In this document: positions 1 to 12,088 of the stretch, one piece after another
Numbering within the stretch: the stretch's first letter is position 1
How the letters are laid out: every line of letters begins with the position of its first letter
Assembly (NCBI RefSeq): GCF_021130785.1
Contig: NC_060214.1
Coordinates: 45,466,001-45,530,000 of the forward strand
Direction: 5' to 3'
From: Homalodisca vitripennis
Lineage: Eukaryota; Arthropoda; Insecta; Hemiptera; Cicadellidae
Length of the DNA: 64,000 nucleotides
Made by a program: the position numbers and the translations under genes
Notes under the pieces: generated by a model
Told to the model about the DNA's origin: nothing
Database searches by the model: none
Seen by the model: only the letters and a program-made list of their open reading frames with translations

Positions 1-12
1 TATATATATATA

Positions 13-88
<76 letters not shown>

Positions 89-185
89 GTGTGTGTGTGT
101 GTGTGTGTGTGTGGTTTGTGTTTGTGGTGTGTGTGTTGTGAGTGTGTGTGTGTGTGTGTGAGTGGTGTGTGTGTGTGTGTGTGTT
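1..185. repeat. (TG)n microsatellite
   Basis: Almost pure TG dinucleotide repeat after a short (TA)n start, with a few interruptions (extra G, TT, GAG). It runs into the window edge, so its full length is unknown. No coding content. Confidence 0.95.
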
Positions 186-231
186 TATAAATTTGTATAA
201 TTGGCAATAGCCATAATTAAATTTCAATAAA
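186..231 (-). repeat. Fragment of the tRNA-derived repeat (tail part)
   Basis: The stretch reading AAATTTGTATAATTGGCAAT and the following TTTCAATAAA match the tail of the tRNA-derived repeat seen at 22371-22965 and 35236. Only the AT-rich tail is kept; the tRNA-like part is absent. It abuts the TG microsatellite. Confidence 0.55.
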
Positions 232-620
232 ATATATAATTATATATAAAAAATATATATAAAAGGAGTGCAGCAGTTATTTTGCGATTATAGGGCCCTA
301 AAATAGATAGAAAGATGACAAAGTTTTTAAAAACTACCATGCAAAAGTATTGATTTAAATAATACCTTAATAAATACAAGGACTAAATTATAACATAGTG
401 GGATTAGATTAAAATGCGACAAGCATTTATTAATGAAAAATGGGTTATATAAACATTTAAACAAATTTTATAAGTCATGCCACGGTAACGATAGAATCAA
501 GCATGACAGAATCTCGTACTACATTGAATGTCAATGCTACAATAATTAATTATTAATATATATAGTTTTCAACGACCCGTATTTACAAAACAATTTTATA
601 TTTGACATATTATGTCTTAG

Positions 621-626
621 TTTATT
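621..626 (-). promoter_or_regulatory. Polyadenylation signal AATAAA
   Basis: An exact AATAAA on the minus strand begins 13 nt after the stop of the six-cysteine exon. Such hexamers are common by chance in AT-rich DNA, so it is only supporting evidence. Confidence 0.35.
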
Positions 627-639
627 AATGCGAAAGGCA

Positions 640-877
640 CTAGACTCCTGTGTATGGACAGGTGCCAATGTAACAAAATAAACTAAGCCTTGTCACTGGC
701 TCTGTGCCATCCACAGCGATGTGACCGTCGACCTGGGGACCTCTGCCCAATACGTCGTAAACCACCAAACCAAACTCGCATTGGCACGGGTGGTCGCTCC
801 AGATTTTCGAACAGCCCATAAAACAGTCCTCATATTCATACATATTCCGATGTTGTTCCGAGTTTCGTTCCTCACTC
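640..877 (-). CDS. Candidate terminal exon of a small six-cysteine protein
   Basis: An open minus-strand frame ends with TAG at 642-640. It is followed 13 nt later by AATAAA (626-621), which suits a last exon with a very short 3' UTR. A good acceptor (AACAG|G) puts the exon start at 877; the frame stays open beyond this to about 948. The peptide has the cysteine spacing C-x3-C-x8-C-x-C-x34-C-x4-C, from YEDCFMGC through HPCQC to FCYIGTC, compatible with three disulfides and secretion. The segment is clearly more GC-rich than its flanks. I do not recognise the family, and no signal-peptide exon was found upstream at higher coordinates. It could instead be a GC-rich repeat that happens to be open, because the other two frames are also partly open here. 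Confidence 0.35.
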
Positions 878-884
878 CTGTTAT

Positions 885-1451
885 CGCATTTAAACAGTTC
901 TATATTAGCTATAATTGAATAGACTTGAGATAAAGTTGGCAGCCATTTTTAACCTTACCAGCTATTCAAACTCTAGTAATGTAAATAAACTTTGTAATAA
1001 ACTAATTTAAGATTTGATATAAAATCGTAATTGCTTATTATCTTATTTATGCGACTAAAAATATTTAAAAAAATTATTTTTGTCTTAAAAACGTCTCTTA
1101 TTTTATATTGTGTCCTATTTTGTCCCACCTCTGTGGAAATAGTACGATTTTTCAAAAACTCAGAGCTAACCATGAAAAGTTTTGCAAATGTTTGCATAGT
1201 GGCATATTAAATGCAAACGAGTCACTGATCCTAATATTGTCTTATGGTCAAAGCAATACTTTTTCATTTTATATTTCCATATTGGTAACATGCAACTACA
1301 ACAAATAGCATATAAAAATGAGTATATGAAAGCAAAAAAGGAAAACCAATTTGTATATGAGGCTAGGCTATGTTAAATAAAATTATACCCAATTAGAATG
1401 ACCATTTGTATTGAAACACTTGTTTTGATAAAAATTTCTGTCATAAATATA
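885..1451. other. AT-rich stretch, nothing recognised
   Basis: Short overlapping frames of 66-74 codons exist on both strands but lack codon bias, motifs or splice context. I see no gene, RNA or element here. Confidence 0.6.
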
Positions 1452-2225
1452 TGTTTTTCTCAAAAACTGTAAGAATTATCATTCATTAGTTTCTAATGTT
1501 CGGTTGACAGGGATAAATTAATATTAATATACATACACAAACATATTTATCTAAAATGTATAAAATGTATAATAAATAATATACTCATATATACGCATTA
1601 AAAGAATAAAATAATGAAACATGTACTATGTAAGATTGTAAATGTCAAGTTCGCAGCTTCAATGGTTCTTCTGCAATACCAAAAATAGCTCTGTCTAATT
1701 CCCATTGAGGAAATTCTAAACTCTAAACAGCTACTCAAAAAGCTTTGGTAATATCAAAACTTACAAGAAAACTGCAACTTGAAATTTGAAAATTTTAAAT
1801 CTGTTTTTATCCATCAGAATTTTGGTATATTTTATAATTATGTTTTTCTCACAAACTGTAAGAATTGTCATTCATTAGTTTCTACTGTTCGGTTGACAGG
1901 GATAAATTAATATTAATATACATACACATACATATATCTAAAATGTATAATAAATAATGTATATAATTATACTCATATATACGCATTAAAAGAATAAAAT
2001 TATGAAACATGTACTATGTAAGATTTTTAAAAGTCAAGTTCGCAGCTTCATAGGTTCTTCTCCAATACCAAAAATAGCTCTGTCTAACTCCCATTGAGGA
2101 AATTTTAAACTCTAAACAGCCACTCAATAAGCTTTGGTAATATCAAAACTTCCAAGAAAATGTAACTTGAAATTTGAAATTTGTTTTTGAATCTATCAGA
2201 ATTTGGTATATTTTATAATTATTAT
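1452..2225. repeat. 389-bp tandem duplication, two copies
   Basis: A unit beginning TGTTTTTCTCAAAAACTGTA at 1452 recurs at 1841 as TGTTTTTCTCACAAACTGTA, and the following 380 bases match closely, including GTTCGGTTGACAGGGATAAA in both. Copies differ by scattered substitutions and small indels such as a shortened TAAAATGTATAA tract. It is a local tandem duplication rather than a satellite. No coding potential is evident. Confidence 0.9.
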
Positions 2226-5200
2226 ATAATATTATATAAGCTCTGAAATTTCACTTAGCTTAAGCTGCTACCATATTCAGTCGTAAAAATATTCACTCAT
2301 GCAAAACCATTCCTAATTATACACCGTGCCCAATAACTGTATACTGATATTTTTTGTAATTATTCCTAGACTTCTATTTTTATTTCAAAAGTCTTACAAT
2401 GAAATTTTCGGTTTCCATTTATTCCATAAATAATGAGTGTAAATATTGATACAGAGTTCTGCGATACTTTGTATGATTGACACAGATTTTTGTCCTAATC
2501 ACTGAGAAAATTATGTTTTAATACCCATATTCCATCTGCCTTAAATGATGATACGTATATATTACATCGCCAAAAATTATAATTTTATCGAGAAGATATT
2601 GATATTGTTCACTAATGTATAGGTATTGTTTCCATCAATTCAAATCCGTTCGATGCACTAGACAGAGAAAGATGGGAGAGCAGCGTGGCGCAGTGTTCAT
2701 TTGGCGGAAACGAATTGATCAGCTGTTCCCTGAGCAAATTGTATATTTCATCTGTCTCATATGCTAGCCCATTACAATGACATAAAGCTACATCCATATT
2801 GAGGACTACATCAATATTTTACTCAATATTAAAAACTAAGAGTCGGGAATAAGTTTTCACTGGCATATCAAATTGCATATCAGATAGTAAAATGCTTTAC
2901 TGGTATACTGGCAGATAACTAAGTATAAATGTATTAGATTGGTAAACATTCAGCTATTTTTTTATTGGCAATAAATGAAATAAGTTATAGCACGAACCAA
3001 GAGCTATTTGGTATTAAATGAGTAAAATCGGTAAAATAATATGTGCTAAAAAATGAAAACTAGTCTTGCTAGCTTTCGAAGGAAAATTTAGGTTGGTTAA
3101 AAAGACTAGCTATAATAGCCCCTAATGAGCACAAAAAATGTTATATCACCATAAAATACCAATAAGAAATGTTTATATAAACTATAAAGTAAATGTTTTA
3201 CCTCGTTTTAAAGTGACGTGTTGTTTACGCTTTTGGCTCCTGCGAAGTAAAATGTCCGGGATTGATTCTCTCCATTATGGACCTTAATCTGTTCTTGTAC
3301 AATTATGTACCATTGAACTACCTATACTTTTGAATATGAGTAAATTTACGCTATTTTTGGTCTATGTTTTTATTTAAAGTATTTCTTATATCAGGATTTT
3401 CTTATATATTCAAATATTTTCTTATATTTCTGCAATTTCATAGTGAAATGTAATCTTCAAAATCTAGTGTTACACCTTTTGTAAAATATAATGTAGGTTC
3501 GGAATCCTACCATATTTTTAATTAATCCACCGTCAATAAAATAAAAATTTAGAAATTTAAAATATAATTTAATTAATTTACTCGTTAGACTTTCGGTTAA
3601 ACGTGATAGTATAAGAAACAAAAAATTATCTGAAAGATTTTTTTTTATATGAAACCCCTTTGATGCCCACAATTTTGACTTTAATCTAAACCATCGTGAC
3701 TAACGACCAATTTGTTTTTGAAATTTCTCTGTCGGCTTTAAGAAATAGGCTGCGTGCTTATACAAACTAAATTGTGTAACATTTTCACGCTTGATACAAT
3801 GAATTATTAAAATTATTCTATTATACAGGACAACGTAAGCTTACACTACAACATGAAACTTATGTTTACTTTTAAAAAATCCGCTAAAATAAACACAATA
3901 TAAACTAGAATTTCTGAAAAATGGTCATTTCAGTCTCAGATTAAATGATTCATCAATGCAGTTAATACTGATTTATTGTATGAAAAATTTTAGTTGTTCA
4001 TGACTTCGGTGGTATTTTCCAATTAATGTCATATTAAATAAATAACAAGTATCTCAATACTGTACGACATAAGCGAAGGAGGTACAAAGGGTCGCTATCG
4101 GTCAGAAAGGTGTTGTCTAAATGCGTATGTTTACTTATGTTTGTCTATACATTATTTTGAGAAATATATGTCCTAGAACGAAGACCTTCTGTACTACAAT
4201 TGGTCAATTGATCAGTAAGATACAGCCAAAATGTGGAATTTTCCACTCTTCCCCTAAAACCAGACAACAATTAAAAGTAACTGAATTTTACGATTTTTAA
4301 AAGACTATGATTCTCAAACCTAGGCAACAAAGCAATCCCAACACTGGTAAAGAAGATATTATAATTCGAAACAGAAATGAACATAGACACGCTAAAGGGG
4401 ATGTAGAGCTGGCACGGATTATTGTGATCCAAGCTAACTCGACCTTAATTCTAGTACATTTTATGAAGCAGATTTAGTATTTTCCACGTAAAATCTACCT
4501 GGATCAAAGGAGTTTGTGTCACATAAATGAATGTGGCAAAGAGGGATTAACAAAAGAATTCATTATCAAAACAACAAAGAGCCGGGGTTTGTTTTTTATA
4601 TCTTTTAAAAGCTTTTGTAGTGAATTCTACGTTAATATGAAACTGGCTAAACGTATTTTGGCAGCTTGCCAGTCCGTCATGGAATGTAATATGCTCAACA
4701 AATGAAACACATACAAGCAATCCTTTTAGTTATAATGTCATTTCTTCTTAATTAAGTAACATTTTAGAATTTGTTTATTTATTTGTATATGTAAACATTT
4801 TAAAGTCACTGTACACATTGTTATTTATATAGAACTATATTTTAAAATTAATTGATACGTTTGAAAGATACCACCGGTATTTACATATAAAACACTATTG
4901 TTATAAGAATAAAAGATAAATAATCTATTAAAAAATTTGAAATTGCAATGGTAATCCGAGTAAACAGAATAGTTTTGTTATTAATGATAATAATTTTAAA
5001 CCATCGGCATCTTACCAGTCTGTGTTTCTTAAAGGTTTTGTTAATACATGAAATTTTTGTACAAGTAACTTAATTTAATACGTATAGATTAAAAATGATT
5101 TCTACATTTTCGTCAAATAGCTTTTTGCGTTACTAAATTGACTTCAATACCATCAGTAGCAATGTAAAAGAAGTAGATGAGCGCGGAACGGGACTCATGG

Positions 5201-6676
5201 TGGTCAGTTGGCGGCAACAAATGGCCTAACGTCCGTTCCATCAGCTTCTCGCTTACCCATCTCTCCAATCTCTAAGCGTCATCTGTTTACTCATTCACTG
5301 GAAACGTAGCAACTATATCTTCTACTCAATATCGGACACACAGTTTGTGACTGATTTTTCAAACTAAATCTCCTGCAACTGCTCTAATATAGTGCAATTT
5401 ACTATCATTGTCTGCTTTTCGGAAATAACAAATTGACATCATAATTTATAGATGAATGTAAATTACTCCTAGCATTGCCTTCAAATCTGTAATAATATTA
5501 TAATTACGTGTTAGTAAGATACTATATGAAGTTAAGTAAGTAATGCAACAACATTTATGATTAACTCTCATTCCTTACCTCCGGAGATGAAAAAGCAACG
5601 AACTTTAGGCTCAAAATATTACCTCATAAAACACTTACTAAAGTGCGCTCTTCCTGCTTACAGTTTATTAAATGTCAAACATACAATTTCATTTCACTAT
5701 CAATGATTCAATACCAGAAAAAAGATTACATCACCTAAATTATACTTTAAAAAGTTCTAGTAAGGGATGGTTTTTATTATATAGAAATTAAAAGACAGTT
5801 TAACACTTCTATCACAACAACCAAAGTTTAGCATCATACAATGAATATAACATTCATATAAGTATAACATTCATGAATATAACAGGGATATATTAAAAAC
5901 TATTTAGAACCATAGTTCTACACATTTTTCCCAAAATTTGACGTTCAGATAAATTTCCTTTTGAATTAATTACATTATTTTTAAAGAACCTGCTTTTGTA
6001 GTTAGTTACTGAAGGAAACTGTATTGTTCTGATAATGTTTTAGATAATCTAAAAAAGTATATATCATTATTACTTTGGTTTTAAGTTATGTGGATAAAAT
6101 AGATTAAAACATATACATATAATTTCCAGCGTGATGTGTGCTGTTTACCATCGTCATTTAACTATATATGTAGGAGTTATGTTAGGACAATACCTTTTTT
6201 GCAAAAGCCGATTAATACTATTAATAATAATATTTATTTGTTAGGTTTATTTACTATAGAATATTATACTTTTTCACACAGTTCTGAATTATAGCATGTG
6301 ATATCTCATTATGAGTATTAGTGAAAAGGTTGAATCTTTTAGTGACTGTTATGATTAAAAAATTAAAAATAATATTTAGTACATTAACATTAGCCAGTGG
6401 TAGTAAACGTATGACTTCTATATTATTATATGACATTCTATCTGTTTGAAATAATGAAATGAGCAATAGATATGAAGTTTTTCATTTACTATTATTGAAC
6501 TAATAACTTAACTTAAACTATGTTAATTTCTAGACACAATTATCGACCCTACAATTATTAAAAAGGACATAGTAGCTCCTCTAGTCTCATTCTACGACGA
6601 AATCCCACACCGACTTTAACCACTACTACTAAGAAATGGTATAACTGGCCTTCCACAGCTATGATCATTTGCATAA
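2226..6676. other. Mostly AT-rich non-coding DNA with two copies of a GC-richer repeat
   Basis: The only distinct blocks are near 2660-2720 and 5175-5240. Both contain a GC-richer core (GAGCGCGGAACGGGACTCAT at 5179; GAGAGCAGCGTGGCGCAGTG at 2675) followed by TTGGCGGMAACRAAT, so they look like diverged copies of one dispersed repeat. Their frames are short and broken. The frames at 2612, 3457, 4514 and 6254 look like chance openings. Confidence 0.5.
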
Positions 6677-7380
6677 TATACAGGGTGTCCAAAAAGTCCC
6701 GGGTCAGTTAAATATTTTTCAAAATATTTAAAATAGAGCTACAAAACCTTACACAAAGTTACTGGACATAAAAATCTATTTTATCACATATTCAGTGATC
6801 CGCTACTTCTTCAGGGGGGCGGCCCGCCAGGAGTCAGAAGAAAATCTGAAATGTAAGCATAGGTTGATATGCATATCAAATAAAAGGTCTTTATTAGTAG
6901 AGTACAGAGCCGCAAACCCGACCCCAAACGGATAACCGAGTCAAAAATGACAGCCGTTCAAAGATGGCTTGAGTTTGCAACTTAGGTTAATGTAAAAAAT
7001 AAACTGATGAGCTTTTTTGATTTTAACTTTACTAACCCAAAACTCCGTTCCCCTTTTAGAAATAACGAAACTTATTATTCTACAACAACAATTAATTGTA
7101 AACAGTTTTGGGTTAGTTAAGTTAAAATCAAAAAGCTCATCAGTTTATTTTTCCTAAGTTGCACACTCAAGCCATCTTTGATATGCATATCAACCTATGC
7201 TTACATTTAAGATTTTCTTCTGACTCCTGGCGGGCCGCCCCCCTGAAGAAGTAGCGGATCACTGAATATGTGATAAAATAGGTTTTTATGTCCAGTAACT
7301 TTGTGTAAAGTTTTGTAGCTCTATTTTAAATATTTAGAAAAATATTTAACCGACCCGGGACTTTTTGGACACCCTGTATA
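6677..7380. mobile_element. Fold-back MITE with TATACAGGGTGTCC ends
   Basis: The element starts TATACAGGGTGTCCAAAAAG and ends with its reverse complement CTTTTTGGACACCCTGTATA. The two halves are near-perfect inverted copies almost to the centre near 7080, including the block CGGGCCGCCCCCCTGAAGAA near 7230 opposite its complement near 6815. The left arm carries an extra segment of about 70 bp (around 6880-6950) lacking from the right arm. TA at the borders fits the target preference of the IS630-Tc1-mariner superfamily. No transposase frame is present, so it would be non-autonomous. On transcription it would fold into a hairpin about 300 bp long. Confidence 0.9.
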
Positions 7381-7714
7381 TTTGGATTATGTAAAAAAGA
7401 CCGCCAAATACAATCAGAACTAAAAGAATTGATATAATCAGAATTGTTCTATTATTCCTACGGACTTGGGTGACCCAAAGTTTTGTTTTGATATTATCCC
7501 AAGCGAAGTATATAATATCCACAATATACTAAGTACTATGCATTTAGTACGTGTGATTGAGATCCATTTAAAGCCTAAAACTACATTGTAGAGTACGCAT
7601 ACTAAAATACCTTTAAGTATAGAGTCCTTCGTTTGAAATTTATTTTAGACGATGAAAGAATTGTGAAGGAAACACGATTGTCCGGACATATTTCATCGTT
7701 CAGAGAAATAAAAA

Positions 7715-7770
7715 AACAGTGACACTACGTTTCGAGATCTTCAATCTGATCTCTTCTTCAGGTAAATAAA
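7715..7770 (-). ncRNA. PLE-end hammerhead-like motif
   Basis: On the minus strand CTGAAGA (7761-7755) is followed by a hairpin with six perfect pairs (GAGATC and GATCTC), then GAAAC (7733-7729) and a GTC ten bases further on. This is the order of a hammerhead core (CUGANGA, helix II, GAAA, cleavage NUH). Penelope-like retroelements are known to carry such minimal hammerheads in their terminal repeats. One extra base sits between CTGAAGA and helix II, and I find no clear helix I, so activity is doubtful. No PLE coding sequence is evident beside it. Confidence 0.45.
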
Positions 7771-8041
7771 TAACCTAATACATAATTACAAACCTGGTTA
7801 AAATAATCCTATACCCCTCTATATAAAAGTGTATTATTAGGTAAATATTAAAGTTTTTCAAATATAAAAGAGTTGTTTTATTGTGTAAATTAGTCCAAAT
7901 ACTTCAGAAGGTATTTTAAATAAAAATAATGCAAAAAATTAACTTAAAAATTAGAAAACATAATGCTAATTATATTATTGCAATATTAACATACTTCCAT
8001 AATATAATATTTATGATATATTATCATAAATCCTGTATTAC

Positions 8042-8155
8042 TTAACCACACGAAGCACAACGGTGGTGTTTTAGCTGACTAATTAAAGCCAAGCGAGTGG
8101 TGCCATTGTATCTGATATTGGACGGCTTTTGTACGTCGCTGTTATCTGATGCCAT
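8042..8155 (-). other. Short 37-codon frame in a GC-richer block, unknown
   Basis: From ATG at 8155 to TAA at 8042 the minus strand is open for 37 codons, ending in HRCASCG. The block 8040-8240 is richer in GC than its surroundings. It lies about 280 bp from the hammerhead-like motif on the same strand, so it could be an eroded element fragment. I recognise no domain. Confidence 0.15.
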
Positions 8156-11100
8156 AAATACTGTTGCTAGCCTTGGTTAAAGTCCCGGCTAATGATCTCG
8201 GGCAGTCTATTTTTGGTCTTTGTTGTGACAAGCGTTTCCTGTACTCTCGAGAATTTAAGGACATATTTAAACTGTGTATAAGAAGAATACTGTGGAAAAT
8301 AATGGACTAAATAAGTGTGTTTAAATATACTCCACGACATGTGTTTAAACGTTTATTACAATTTGGAGCTATAAAAGTCGTGATATTTTCATCCATGTCC
8401 TACTTCTTTACACAAAACTCAACAATATTTTAGTATTTTTCATTCTGAGTGTGCATCCTAGTACTGGAAGTAAATTTAAAACTCTAGAGGGACTTAAAAA
8501 TTGTTATGTCACTTTCTAACTTTTACAGAACATAAAGTGAACTGCAGTACAAATTTATTAAATTCTTTCATGCTTTACGATGTGAAAAACATTAAAACTA
8601 TTATTTAAATTACATTTGTCCATACAATATTTTAATAAAATGTTTAAGTTTCCAGCTAAACCAGTATTCTAAATTAAGTACATGTAGATTTAATTACTAA
8701 GTATAATAAATTATCGCATATCTGCTGTTTTGTCGCAACTTTATTACTCATTATAAAAGAGCGATATATGTCAAATTATAAAAACAAGAAATAAAAAAAG
8801 AAATACACTTAAAATAAGTGAACGTACGTAGGAGATACTCTGGCACATAAGATTCACTAAGCGATTTAAACTTACAAACTGGTTAAATTTTGACGGGTAT
8901 GAGGAAAAGGGGCACATGAACATTAGATTACATCAATAATATGAGAACATAAAAAGTATAGATGTTGGGCTTACTCATATGCTGTAAGTCAAGAGAGCTG
9001 GGCTAACATTTTCATGTATGTGTCCTGTGTGGCAGGTACCAATTTTCGTCTGCCTGGCTCTAAAGATAGTCATGAATAAACGAATTTTTTTTGCTTACTA
9101 CCTTTAGTAAAAAGGAGCCCATTGCTTACTTAGTTATTATGTTCCTATCAAATTACCTGAACCTACGAAAACCTGATTGATAGCTGAAACAGATTGATCA
9201 ATAAAATAAATGGGTGGCACAACAAAGAATCCAGACTTTTGCAACTCTTACATATATTTGTATGTCTCATTGTTGTTGTGAAGTAAATTAGTAAATCTTC
9301 AACCGTTTGTATTCTTTTCTATTTCTTTTCTAACGGACTTTAAACAGTTAATAGAAAGTGAAAAAAAAACACTGATATAGCCTTCAAACCGTGAGGATGA
9401 CCAAGTTAACACTTATAATGAAACTGAATCATTATCAATACAATTTATTTTTACCACAACTATGAAGTCAGACTAGCCATATATAACTAGCTGTTAATTA
9501 CGAATCATTAAGTTAAATAATGTTTCAATTGGTTTATTTTTATTTCAGCTAATTTATAAGAGCAACATTGTTATTGTATTGGACGTATTGTAGTAGTTAG
9601 ATGTCGTAAATTTAGAGTTTGATCCATTTTAAATTCCTGCTAGTGCAATATCTGAGATAAGACATTGACACAGACTTCAATCTTGGAATATGGTGTAATG
9701 TTTCACCGAAGAGATCTAAAACAATTCGGTAACGATGAAGCTGAAAAACGATGTTTTAATCGTTTCAAGATCAGAGACAGCTAGCCTATTAAGATAAGCT
9801 AAGTGGTGTAGTATCCACATGGTCTCATCAGGTCAACATCTGAGTAAATGATATTGTTTTAGAAATGAACCCAAAAGAGCAATCGAATTTTGTATAAATA
9901 ACGCAACTACAGAGTGAGTTTTATGTCCTGGCATACCTGGATATAATTTAAACGGCCCGAGATATCTATGTGAAACCTTCACCCTACCTATTATAACATT
10001 TTTTTTATTTTTCAAGTTGTTGAAAATTTTTAGAAAAAGGGGGATAAATGGGGGGGCAACTAAACATTTTCAAATACTAAACCCTATCCTGTGACCCCTC
10101 ATTTTAAAGGGAATAAAAAAATAAATCCAATAATGCAAACTTGAGGTCTCTACGTTTATTTTAACAGGTTTTACAATAATAAACAAATTTACAATAATAA
10201 AATCAGTAACTGTCTTGTCCTGTTTATCGTAACATGAGTGAACATGCTTTGGAATTTCCCTTGTTCTTATCTTACCGGTTGCAACAATCTACTGTTGACT
10301 TTCTCTTTCTCTATAAAAGAAATGTACGTTAAAAGGTGATAGTTTATGTAGTGGACGTGTCAGAAAGATTGGAACTAACATTCTTTTTGGACACATTAAA
10401 TAAAAACAGTTGTCACATGTTCTGAATAATGTTAACAATTTATAGCCGCAACTTAAAATGGTCTACTTTATAAAGGTCAACTTAATATATGTGTAAACTA
10501 CATTTGACCTCTTAAAATTTAGGTGTCGTAAATTTAAATGGAAAAATCATGTATACAACAGGAATAAAAAATTATGTTGAATTATTACTTAATATATATT
10601 TTTATGGTTGTATTCTCCATTATTGTAACTCTAACGATTTTAGTTCTTAGGCTTTTTTATAGTGTTCATAACTGATGTGTCTGGTTAACATAATATAAAA
10701 ATATTGTTTGCCTAATTAAATTTTTGATGGGTCTCCACTTGATCAGTATCTTAAGAACTTTTTTATTACAACCTTTTAGATCAGACAATTCGAGCTGTAT
10801 AAAAATGTTAAGTAATTGTTCCTATTTTTTTTTTTAGTTTCGACACTTAAACTGAGATCAAGATTCGTGTAAAAACTTAACGAGAGCGCAGATAGTAGCA
10901 GTTAATAGTGATATAACTACCATATACACTTCATTCATATAACATTATAAATTAAAGTTTTAGTCAAGCATGGCGAAATATCGAACTGCCTGCATTTTTT
11001 CTTCCGGAGGAAATTTCTGATGTAGGCACCAATTTCGTTTGCCCACTCCAATTCGAAATCGGTTCAAAAAGCCCAATCCGTCCGAGGAATAGCCAAGCAA

Positions 11101-11887
11101 CCCAATCTGGTCGTAGGGTCAGGACCTGGTACTTATTTCGAACTTTGAGCAAATTCCAGGAGAGCCCATTTATCGTTTTGTAAAACCCTTCTGAGATTAA
11201 CCGAAAAGCTATATGTGTGGTTGGTTACTTTGCCATTTCTTTGTACATTACCATTATAGTCATCCATAAAGATTATGTCGAAATGTGAGCTCTGTCGTAC
11301 AGTATGACATGTAGTATCATTAAAATCGATGTTGCTGTTATGTGAATAAAGATTCACAGCACCCCAGGTCCATGGGTCAGTTCATTCACAATATACCGTA
11401 TAGATACCCAGCCAGGTAAATGATACGATCTACTAACGAAAATTATTTTAAAAACCTATGCTATTAATTTTTAACATTCTTTTAGTTTTATTTTACATTA
11501 TTGTATCCTGAATTTGATTTATGAAAACCCAACGCTACTTCAAATACGACTGAATTTTAAGTATCCAAATTCTTTAAGGTGTTCCTTAAAGATCTGATGT
11601 CAACAATAACTTCAAGAGTTGACATGGGTTCTTTGTATATACTGCGAAGGTAGTATTGTCATCTAAATCTTTTACAGCTATTAGTCCATATTTAAAATAT
11701 TTTTTATGATATTTTAACTAATTTTTCGCATTAAAGAAGTACTTAGACCATTACTAGTTTACGATGATTGAAGCGTGGGTTAATAAAGGATAATAGGTTT
11801 AAGCATACGTAGAATTATTAAACTATACTCATATGGGATTTATGGTTTGACAAATAAATGTCTCATGGATGAAGTTGTTGACAGGTT

Positions 11888-12088
11888 TTGTGCCAGTACA
11901 ATTGTGGCGAAAATCCAAAGTTCGATAGATTAAATGGCAGGTCAGACTTGTCAACTCAAATCCAAACACAACTGTCGCAGGATAACAACTGTGGACATCA
12001 GCGCTGGGAGTTCTTTTTATGGAGTTCTGTCACTCTGCTTTACTTGTCAGCTCAAATAGTTTTCACAGCAGGATTTTATTATACGTAG
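11888..12088 (+). other. Exon-like open frame with a hydrophobic end, unassigned
   Basis: The plus-strand frame runs 66 codons and reads YNCGENPKFDRLNG early, then a 25-residue hydrophobic stretch (WSSVTLLYLSAQIVFTAGFY) before TAG. An acceptor-like TTGACAG and TTTTGTGCCAG precede it. It could be a last exon of a membrane protein or chance. The repeated TTTGAGYTGACAAGT on the opposite strand hints at repeat origin. No family recognised. Confidence 0.2.
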
